Source of the DNA: Kitasatospora sp. NBC_01250
GTDB lineage: Bacteria; Actinomycetota; Actinomycetes; Streptomycetales; Streptomycetaceae
Direction: 5' to 3'
Length of the DNA stretch: 64,000 nt
Assembly: GCF_036226465.1 (NCBI RefSeq)
Contig: NZ_CP108476.1
Coordinates: 7,502,001-7,566,000, forward strand
Each line of letters opens with the position of its first letter. Position 1 is the stretch's first letter. This document shows positions 19,420 to 26,106 of the stretch, in pieces. The position numbers were made by a program, and so were the translations under genes. The notes beneath the pieces are model-generated. The model had not been told where the DNA came from and ran no database searches. It saw nothing but the letters and a program-made list of their open reading frames with translations.

Positions 19420-21141
19420 TCAACCTCTCCGGAGCTGACGCAGCTCCACGGTCCGTGTCCGCACGGCCGGTGTCCGCGCGAAACCGATCCGCACGGTCAG
19501 CCGGGCTCCGTCGAGGGGGATGTCCGCACGCAGGCAGGCGTAGACGGCGGCTGCTGCGAGATCGGGGTCCGCCGCCCCGTCGGCGGTGGTCACCCGGATC
19601 AGGCGGTGGTCCCGCAGCCCGACGAGGTGTTCGCCGGCGGTCTCCAGCGCCGTGGCCGCCGCGCGGCTTCCCGGACAGGCCCGGAGGATCTCGGCGATCC
19701 GGTGCGTGGCCGCGGTCGCGTCGAGTGGTGTCCGCTCGATCAGCACCGACGCGTTGAGCACCTGCTTCGGATCGGGCTCCGCCAGGTCGCAGGCCAGGTA
19801 GCGGAACTCGCCGGGGCCCTCGTCGGCCCGGCGCGCGACCGGAGCGGGATACCGTTCCACGGCCAGCGACCAGCCGTCGGCGTCCGCGGTGAGGTGGAGC
19901 GAGACCACCGCCGCGGTGACCGGGCCCGGTTGGACCTGCGGTACCGGGAACGCGTGCACGGGTGTCGGGCCGGTCGGCTCCGGCAGCCCGATCAAGTCGT
20001 AGACGGCGGAGCGCAGTCGCTCCATGGCCCGGCCCGGCTGGTCGAAGGCCCGCTGTGCGATGTCGGTCCACCGGTCGGGTTCCTGGCCGGCGATGGCCTG
20101 CTCGACCTGGGCGCGCAAGGGGGCCTGGAGGTCGAGCCGAGGAGCGCGTCGACCGAGCTCGGCCCCCGCGGTCCCGGGCACCGCGTCGTCGCCGAAGGCC
20201 GCGAGCAGCACGGGCCGCCCCAGCGACGCGCTGTACAGCGTCACCGAGCCGTGATCGCCCACGACCGCGGCGGCGGCGACGACGGCCGCCTGCCAGCCGC
20301 GCGTGGGCGGGATGATCAGCAGCCCGGCCTCCAACGCGGCGGCCTGGAGCGTGCGGATCTGCCAAGCCCCGTGCGTCGACCAGATATTGGGATGCAGGAC
20401 GACCGCGACCCGGTACTCGTCGAGCGGGAGCTCGGCCAGCAGGCGGGCAGGGAGATCCGGGACCCGGGCGATCAGCGAGGTCGGTCCCCACGTCGAGCTG
20501 ACCACCACCAGCCGCTGGCCGGGCTCCAGGCGCAGTGCCCGCAGGTACGTGTCGCGCTGCGGCACACTGGCCACCAGCCGGTCGTAGCAAGGATCGCCGA
20601 TGAGAACGGTGCGTCCCTCGGTCTCCGGGTGCGCTGCCAGCAGCTGAGCCGCCTGGTCCGGGTGGGAGACGGCAAGCCGGGCCCGTTTCAGCAGCCTCTC
20701 GGACACCATGCCGGACAGTCGGCTGCCGGTGCTGCGGGAGTCGGGGACGAGCTTCTGGAAACCGACGCCGTGCGGGAGCACGAGCACCGGGCAGTCGCTG
20801 TCCGGCAGGTCGATGTTCTCACTGGCCGACAGGATGAGGTGCGGCGCGACATCGGACAGGTGGTCCCAGGGGACGAAGCGGCAATCCGCGCTGCGCAGCA
20901 GCTCCAGCACCCCGTCGCTGAACGCGGAGGTCGGATCGTAGGCGAACACGACGCAGACCCGGTCGTCGCCGCGCAGCAGGTCGGGAAGGACTTCGAGCAC
21001 CCGCACCGTGGAGGTGACGGTGCGGGCGGGGACCACGAGGGTCCGGACGCTCTGGAAGGTACGCCAGCGCCAGGCGTCCGGGCCGACCGGGGCCCGCAGA
21101 CTCGCCCTACCGTCCACGCTCGCCCCGCACCATTGGCTCAA
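19420..21141 (-). CDS. CDP-glycerol glycerophosphotransferase-like (GT-B) protein, copy 1
   Basis: 573 residues, cytoplasmic-looking. The first about 350 residues resemble GT-B folds of the CDP-glycerol glycerophosphotransferase group: LVLPHGVGFQKL (compare HGTxxK of TagB/TagF), VSHPDQAAQLLAAHP, IGDPCYDRL, VVVSSTWGP, VVLHPNIW and VVGDHGSVTLYSASLGRPVL (compare the SDYSS motif). The C-terminal part of about 200 residues has no recognised domain. It is paralogous to the protein at 24149–25936. The start is uncertain: TTG 21141, or GTG 21117, which matches the paralogue's N-terminus better. Its upstream region is the 16-copy heptamer array. Confidence 0.72.
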   Translation of the reverse strand: MSQWCGASVDGRASLRAPVGPDAWRWRTFQSVRTLVVPARTVTSTVRVLEVLPDLLRGDDRVCVVFAYDPTSAFSDGVLELLRSADCRFVPWDHLSDVAPHLILSASENIDLPDSDCPVLVLPHGVGFQKLVPDSRSTGSRLSGMVSERLLKRARLAVSHPDQAAQLLAAHPETEGRTVLIGDPCYDRLVASVPQRDTYLRALRLEPGQRLVVVSSTWGPTSLIARVPDLPARLLAELPLDEYRVAVVLHPNIWSTHGAWQIRTLQAAALEAGLLIIPPTRGWQAAVVAAAAVVGDHGSVTLYSASLGRPVLLAAFGDDAVPGTAGAELGRRAPRLDLQAPLRAQVEQAIAGQEPDRWTDIAQRAFDQPGRAMERLRSAVYDLIGLPEPTGPTPVHAFPVPQVQPGPVTAAVVSLHLTADADGWSLAVERYPAPVARRADEGPGEFRYLACDLAEPDPKQVLNASVLIERTPLDATAATHRIAEILRACPGSRAAATALETAGEHLVGLRDHRLIRVTTADGAADPDLAAAAVYACLRADIPLDGARLTVRIGFARTPAVRTRTVELRQLRRG

Positions 21142-21157
21142 CCCTGATCTCTACGGC

Positions 21158-21269
21158 CTCGCGGCTCGCGGCTCGCGGCTCGCGGCTCGCGGCTCGCGGC
21201 TCGCGGCTCGCGGCTCGCGGCTCGCGGCTCGCGGCTCGCGGCTCGCGGCTCGCGGCTCGCGGCTCGCGG
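21158..21269. repeat. Perfect 16-copy tandem array of the heptamer CTCGCGG
   Basis: 112 bp made of 16 identical copies of CTCGCGG, without a single variant base. It lies 17 bp from the TTG (41 bp from the GTG) of the minus-strand gene, inside the 384-bp non-coding gap 21142–21525. On the minus strand the repeat encodes (AASREPR)n in any open frame. A small minus-strand frame (ATG 21287 to TGA 21138, 49 codons) runs through it and its TGA overlaps the TTG start. Perfect identity implies recent expansion or active slippage. Confidence 0.97.
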
Positions 21270-21275
21270 CCACTT

Positions 21276-21304
21276 TGGATACCGCATGATCGGCTCCTGG
21301 ACAA
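21276..21304 (-). promoter_or_regulatory. Possible promoter just upstream of the heptamer array
   Basis: On the minus strand, TTGTCC (complement of 21299–21304) and TATCCA (complement of 21276–21281) are separated by 17 bp. If used, transcription would begin at the edge of the array, and the repeats would form most of the 5' leader of the glycosyltransferase-like gene. Confidence 0.35.
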
Positions 21305-21388
21305 CCCCTGGACCTCGATTCCCTGAGTCGGCGAAGCGGGCATCTTGACTGGCTGACCGCCCCGTTTGCTCAGAGCTGGCATCGTGAG

Positions 21389-21401
21389 CACATTTTATGT
21401 G
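21389..21401. promoter_or_regulatory. AT-rich palindrome CACATTTTATGTG
   Basis: A 5-3-5 inverted repeat in a locally AT-rich stretch between the heptamer array and the small helical gene. It may be an operator for either divergent transcript. A TAGGGT −10-like hexamer for the plus-strand gene lies downstream at 21488–21493. Confidence 0.3.
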
Positions 21402-21525
21402 ACCAGTGGTGGCGCGGCAGAGCCGCCTGCGGCCGCCGCATGCGGGCACGCCCGGGACGGTCACTACCCAACCACTCCCGCTGTCTCTAGGGTGGTTGCC
21501 CGAGCCCGGTCGAAGGAGGGGCGCC

Positions 21526-21942
21526 ATGGGGGCGGAACTGGTGGAGCTGGCGATGAGCGGCGCGGCGGTGTTCGTGAGCGCCGCGGCAACCGACCTGTGG
21601 GGGGAGGTGAAGGAGCGGGCGGGCCGGCTGCTGACCCACGGTCGTGCCGACCGGGCCGAGGCGGCGCGCTTGGAGGTCGCGTACGCGGAACTCGCGCTCG
21701 CCGAGGAGACCGGCGATGGTGCGGTCGTCCAGAGGATCCAGCAGGACTGGGAGTCACGCCTGCGCGAACTACTGGCGAGCGATCCGGCAGCAGCGGCTGA
21801 GCTGCGCTCGCTGCTCGACATCCTGGACCCTGGGAACGCGGCTCAGCCCTCGGTCGTCGTGCACAACCACAACGAGGGAACCGTGCACGGGACGGTGCTC
21901 CAGATCGGAACCGTCGGAAAGCTGACCTACGGCACCCAGTAG
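21526..21942 (+). CDS. Small Bell-like helical protein with C-terminal RHIM-like motif
   Basis: 138 residues. The N-terminus is a hydrophobic helix (ELVELAMSGAAVFVSAAATD) followed by amphipathic helices (LWGEVKERAGRLL, EAARLEVAYAELALAEETGD, VVQRIQQDWESRLRELLASD), predicted all-alpha. This resembles the Bell domains described in bacterial amyloid-signalling effectors. Residues 114–136 hold HNHNEGTVHGTVLQIGTVGK, matching GTVHGxxLQIGxV at the N-terminus of the STAND protein at 17220. The ATG at 21526 follows GAAGGAGG. It lies 144 bp before the second STAND gene, possibly cotranscribed. Inferred role: membrane-acting effector recruited through the shared motif. Confidence 0.72.
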   Translation: MGAELVELAMSGAAVFVSAAATDLWGEVKERAGRLLTHGRADRAEAARLEVAYAELALAEETGDGAVVQRIQQDWESRLRELLASDPAAAAELRSLLDILDPGNAAQPSVVVHNHNEGTVHGTVLQIGTVGKLTYGTQ

Positions 21943-22086
21943 CCGGCCGGTCCCCGCACGGGCGCCGGTGGTGGTCGTGGACGAAGGGGTTGCCGGACAA
22001 CGGGGCCTGCGGGGGCTACGGTTGGGGTGACGCAGGGTAGGAGCAGCAGTGCTGGTCGGCTGTGCCGACGGAGCAGGGGGTGGCGC

Positions 22087-24225
22087 GTGGTGGATCCGCT
22101 GTCGGTCTCGGCGGTCACGGGAGTCCTGAGCGCGATGAGCGCGAGCATGGCCACCGAGGCGGGCAAGGCGGTCTACGAGTCCTTCGGCGGGGTGGTCCGG
22201 CGGGCGTTCGGCCGGGAGGTTCCGGCTCCCCGCGGGGCCCAGGAGCGGGCGGCGCTGGCTGCGCTGATCGTGGAGCGGCTTCGGCAGGAACCGGAGCAGG
22301 CCCAGGCGTTGGCCGTGTGGATGGGGGCCGCGGGAGCGATGGGGCGCTCGCCGGGCCACGGTGCGCCGGCGCTGCTGCCGCCGTCGACCCGTTTCTTCAC
22401 CGACCGCGCGAAGCAACTGGCCGCCCTGCAGCGCGAGGCGGCGCGCAAGCCGGACGGACGGGCCCGGATCGCGATGCTGGTGGGGCCCGAGCTGATCGGG
22501 ACCACGGCGCTGGCCGTCCACTTCGGGCACCGGGAGACCGAGCGCTTCCCCGACGGCCAGCTCTACGCCGACCTGCGCGGTGGAGCGCTCGGCTCGGCGC
22601 CCGAACCGGCCGTCGTCCTGCGGTACTTCCTGAGCCGACTGGGCGTGCCCGACGCACAGCTGCCGGCCACGCTGGAGGACCGGGTCGATCTCTACCGCAC
22701 CCTGCTGGCCGACCGGAGCCTCCTGGTGGTGCTCGACCACGCCCAGTCCGCCGGCCAGGTCCAGCCGCTGATCACCACCGCTCCGGGGGTCTTCCTCGTG
22801 GTGATCGCCCGCCGTCCCCTGACGGGTCTGGACGCGGTGCCGATCGAGGTCGGGCCGTTGCCCGAGCGGGATGCCAAGCGCCTGCTCGTCGAGGTGGCGG
22901 GCAAGCAGGCCGTCGCGGCGGCGCGCGCCACCCTGCCCTCGGTCCTGGAGCGCTGCGCCGGCTCCCCGTTCGCGCTGCGTGCGGCGGCCCGGCACCTGAC
23001 GGCGGTGCCCCCGCGGCACGGCGGCGGCAGCACCGCCGCGGATCCGGTGCGCACCGTCATCGCGGACCGGTACCGCGAGTTCGACCCGCAGCTCGCCGCT
23101 TTCTACCGGCGCAACGCGCTCCGCCCCTGGCCGTCCGTCAGCGCCGACAGCGCGGCCGTGGCCGCCGGCGTCCCGCACGCACAGGCGGCCCGGATGCTCG
23201 CCGAACTCACCGTGCTGGGCCTGCTCGAGGAGACGGGCAGCGGCCGGTACCGCTACCGCCCGGCCGCGCGGAAGCACGCCGAGCAGGAGGCGCTGCGGAC
23301 CGAGGGCGCGGCCGCCGGCGCCGCGGCCACCGCTGCGCTGGTCGAGTGGTACCTGCACGTCGCCGTCCGGGCGGACCACCGGGCGCTGCCGAAGCGCTGG
23401 CACGTCGGCCCCCTCTTCGAGCAGCTGGGCCAAGGTCCGTACGAGGACGAGGGCAAGGCGCTGGCAGCGCTGGGCGAGGAGATGGGCAACCTCCTCGAAG
23501 CCGTCCGTGCCGCGGAGGACCTCGGGGATCCGGACACCGTCTGCCAACTGGTGGAGGCGCTCTGGGCCTGGCAGCTGAAAGTCGGTCACGTCGACGTCCT
23601 GCTCCCCGCTCTGCGGGCTGGGGCGCGGGCCGCGGGCCGGCTGCGCGACCTCGATCCGCGCATGGTCGCGCGGATGCACACCCAGCTCGCCCACGGCTTG
23701 ATGGAGTCCCAGCTCTACGAGGAGGCCGAGACCCAGCTGCGCGCGGCCGGCGACGCCGCCCGGGCCACCGGGCGGCCGCTGGGCCGGGCCACCGCGGTCG
23801 AGTCGCTGGGCCTGCTGCGCCTGCGGCAGTGGCGGTTCCAGGACGCGCTGTGCTGCTTCGAGGAGGCCGACCGGGTGCTCGACGGGATCGCCGAGGACGA
23901 CCCGGACGCCAAGGAGCTGCCGCGCGCCCGCGCCCTGCTGGAACGCCACCGCGGCCGGGCCCGGCGCGGGCTCGGCGACCTGACCCACGCCGACGAGCTG
24001 CTCAGCGGCGCACTGGCGTTCTTCCGCAGCGCCGACGGCGGCGAGCAGTACAACGCCGCCCGGACGCTGACCGACCTCGCCGAGACCCGCCTGCTCGCCG
24101 GGCGGCCCGCCGAGGCGCTGGCCCTGATCGACGAGGCCGCGGTGATCCTCACCGAGGAGAAGGCGGAGACCCATCTCGTCCATCTCGAGGCGCTGCGCCG
24201 GCGCTGCCGGGAGCCACAGCGGTGA
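22087..24225 (+). CDS. STAND/NB-ARC-like protein with Bell-like N-terminus and TPR tail
   Basis: 712 residues. The N-terminus (DPLSVSAVTGVLSAMSASMA, then KAVYESFGGVVRRAFGR) is a helical, Bell-like segment, so an effector-like region appears fused directly to the sensor. The NB-ARC-like region follows: the P-loop position is GPELIGTT (133–140), with Thr for the Lys, and Walker B is LLVVLDH (212–218); FPDGQLYADLRGG is typical of streptomycete NB-ARC modules. A winged-helix-like part and TPR-like repeats (WRFQDALCCFEEADRVLDGI, PAEALALIDEAAVIL) fill the rest. The start is GTG 22087 or 22090, after AGCAGGGGG. The last 77 bp overlap the convergent gene. Confidence 0.8.
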   Translation: MVDPLSVSAVTGVLSAMSASMATEAGKAVYESFGGVVRRAFGREVPAPRGAQERAALAALIVERLRQEPEQAQALAVWMGAAGAMGRSPGHGAPALLPPSTRFFTDRAKQLAALQREAARKPDGRARIAMLVGPELIGTTALAVHFGHRETERFPDGQLYADLRGGALGSAPEPAVVLRYFLSRLGVPDAQLPATLEDRVDLYRTLLADRSLLVVLDHAQSAGQVQPLITTAPGVFLVVIARRPLTGLDAVPIEVGPLPERDAKRLLVEVAGKQAVAAARATLPSVLERCAGSPFALRAAARHLTAVPPRHGGGSTAADPVRTVIADRYREFDPQLAAFYRRNALRPWPSVSADSAAVAAGVPHAQAARMLAELTVLGLLEETGSGRYRYRPAARKHAEQEALRTEGAAAGAAATAALVEWYLHVAVRADHRALPKRWHVGPLFEQLGQGPYEDEGKALAALGEEMGNLLEAVRAAEDLGDPDTVCQLVEALWAWQLKVGHVDVLLPALRAGARAAGRLRDLDPRMVARMHTQLAHGLMESQLYEEAETQLRAAGDAARATGRPLGRATAVESLGLLRLRQWRFQDALCCFEEADRVLDGIAEDDPDAKELPRARALLERHRGRARRGLGDLTHADELLSGALAFFRSADGGEQYNAARTLTDLAETRLLAGRPAEALALIDEAAVILTEEKAETHLVHLEALRRRCREPQR

Positions 24226-25936
24226 CCTTCACCCGGTCGACGCCGGCCCCCGTGCGGACGGCGAGCTCCAGGCCGGGCGGGACGGCCCGGCCGGCGCCCA
24301 GCCAGGCGAGCAGGGCGGAGGCGTGTGCGGCCGGGTCGGCGCCGGCCGGAGCGGCGGTGAGGCGGAACAGCGTGCCGTCGCGGTGCAGTGCGGTGCAGCC
24401 GTCCGGCTCGGTGAGGTAGGCCGCGAGGGTGCAGGAGGGGTGCCGCTCCAGGACTTCGGCGGCCCATGCCTGCGGGGTGCCCAGGCGCGGGTCGTGGGCG
24501 GGGCCGTGGCGGAGGATCAGGTCGGCCAGCGCCAGGACGCCCGGGTCGAGCGTGTCCTCGGGAACGGCCAGCTGACCTTCGCCGGGGCCCTGGGGCTCGT
24601 GGCGCGGGTCGGCGTACCGGTGCAGGGCGATCTCGGGGCCCTCGGCCCCGTCGAGCAGCTGGGTCAGCACGCGCAGTGGTGCGCGGCGCGGCGCGGGTTC
24701 GTGGGGCGGCAGCGGGAGCGGCTCCAGCACGGCTCGTCCGGCGGGCTCCGGGGTGCCGATCAGGCGGTAGAAGAGCCCGCGCAGCAGCTCGGCCGACCGC
24801 CCGGGGGCCGAGCTGGTCAGTTCGGCCGGGCCGGGCAGCGGTTGATGCCCGTGGAGGAGGCGGTCGATCTGGGGGAGCAGTGGTGCGAACGGGTCCAGCC
24901 GGGGTGCTCGTCGCACGAAGTCGGCCACCGGGGAGGTGGGGCCGAGCAGGTCCAGCGGCGCCGCGCCGAGCAGGACGGGTGTGCCCAGGGCGGCCGCGTA
25001 GTAGGAGACCGAGCCGAAGTCGCCGAGGACGAGGTCCGAGGCGATGAGCGCCTGGCGCCAGCCGTCCAGCGGGTCGACGAGGGTCAGGCCGGCCCGGCGC
25101 GCCCGGTCCAGCCAGAGCCGGATCTGGCCGGCGCCGTGGCCGTGCCAGATGTTCGGGTGCAGGACGGCCGCGAGGCGGTAGTCGTCCAGCGGCAGCTCCT
25201 CGGTCAGCCGGGGGAGCAGCAGTGGCAGGACGTCCTCCTCGCCGCCGTCCCCGAAGAGCGAGGCGGGGTTCCAGGTGGAGTTGAGCAGCAGCAGGCGCTG
25301 TCCGGGGCGGACACCCAGCGCCCGCCGGTAGCGGTCACGGTGGTGACGGGCGGCCAGGATGCGGTCGAAGCACGGGTCCCCGCCGAGCACCGCCGTCGCC
25401 ACTGCCTCGGGGCACGCCTCGCGCAGCCGGTCGAGCTGCTCGGGGTGGGAGAGCACCATCGCGTCGGCGACCGGAGCACCGTCGGCGAGGAGCCACTCGG
25501 GGGCGAGGCCGAAGACCGGATGTCCGGTGTCCGGTGTCCGGTGTCCGGTGTCCGGTGCTGCGAGCGTCTTATTGTATCCGACGCCATGCGACAGGACTAC
25601 CAACTTCCCTCTGATCGCGTCGAGTTGGCCGCCGAAGCTGGCCGAGATCGCCAGGTCGACCGGTATCCGGGTGGCCTGCTCCCAGGGGAGGACCGGCACG
25701 CCGACCGACGCCAGCAGAGCCGTGACGCCCGCCCCGAACGGCGAGGACCCCGTGCAGGTGGCCAGCAGCTGGATCCGGAGGTCGTCACGGAAGAGGGGGA
25801 TGACGTCGAGCAGGCGGGTGGCGGCCGTCACGTTGTGCACCACCAGCAGGACCCGTTTGCACCGCCCGCGGGTGGCCCATCGGTGCGCCTCATCGCCGAC
25901 CGGAACACGGATCCAGTCGTCCGACCGCTCGCGCAA
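24149..25936 (-). CDS. CDP-glycerol glycerophosphotransferase-like (GT-B) protein, copy 2
   Basis: 595 residues, paralogue of 19420–21141. Shared motifs: LVVLSHGVGYNKTL, VLSHPEQLDRLREACPE, LGGDPCFDRIL, LLLLNSTWNPASL, AAVLHPNIWHGHGAGQIRLW, DLVLGDFGSVSYYAAALGTP. A 5-copy heptamer array is translated as PDTGHRTPDTGHP immediately after the HGVGYNK motif, in a loop region with no counterpart in copy 1. The codons of the preceding stretch are unusually AT-ending. TTG 25936 is chosen because GAGGGAGGG lies 4 nt upstream and the N-terminus then aligns with copy 1; ATG 26023 has no ribosome site. Enzymatic activity is unproven. Confidence 0.72.
   Translation of the reverse strand: MRERSDDWIRVPVGDEAHRWATRGRCKRVLLVVHNVTAATRLLDVIPLFRDDLRIQLLATCTGSSPFGAGVTALLASVGVPVLPWEQATRIPVDLAISASFGGQLDAIRGKLVVLSHGVGYNKTLAAPDTGHRTPDTGHPVFGLAPEWLLADGAPVADAMVLSHPEQLDRLREACPEAVATAVLGGDPCFDRILAARHHRDRYRRALGVRPGQRLLLLNSTWNPASLFGDGGEEDVLPLLLPRLTEELPLDDYRLAAVLHPNIWHGHGAGQIRLWLDRARRAGLTLVDPLDGWRQALIASDLVLGDFGSVSYYAAALGTPVLLGAAPLDLLGPTSPVADFVRRAPRLDPFAPLLPQIDRLLHGHQPLPGPAELTSSAPGRSAELLRGLFYRLIGTPEPAGRAVLEPLPLPPHEPAPRRAPLRVLTQLLDGAEGPEIALHRYADPRHEPQGPGEGQLAVPEDTLDPGVLALADLILRHGPAHDPRLGTPQAWAAEVLERHPSCTLAAYLTEPDGCTALHRDGTLFRLTAAPAGADPAAHASALLAWLGAGRAVPPGLELAVRTGAGVDRVKVTAVAPGSAGAAPRDGRDGSPPSPR
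25521..25555. repeat. Perfect 5-copy tandem heptamer TGTCCGG inside a coding sequence
   Basis: 35 bp made of five identical TGTCCGG units within the minus-strand glycosyltransferase-like gene. Because 7 is not a multiple of 3, gain or loss of one or two units would shift the frame and truncate the protein after about 125 residues. In the given sequence the frame is open. Confidence 0.95.
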
Positions 25937-26106
25937 TGCACCCTCCCTCGTCCGCTCACCGGGGCCGTCCGACGGCGTCCGGACGGTAAGTATGCACGTC
26001 GGATCGGCCCGGGAAAGATTCATCGAAATCGCCGCAACATCTTCCCGCGTCGGCGCGTCAGACTCACGGAACAGCGGTCAAGGCCGACGACAGGGGGAGC
26101 ACGGAG

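Noticed and set aside
21158..21269. CRISPR array
   Set aside because: The units are contiguous 7-mers without spacers, and no cas genes are near.
21107..21821. Long minus-strand frames through the heptamer array reading (AASREPR)n
   Set aside because: The array lacks stops in more than one frame by its composition; upstream parts show no coding bias and overlap the small helical gene. Kept only as a possible short leader peptide.
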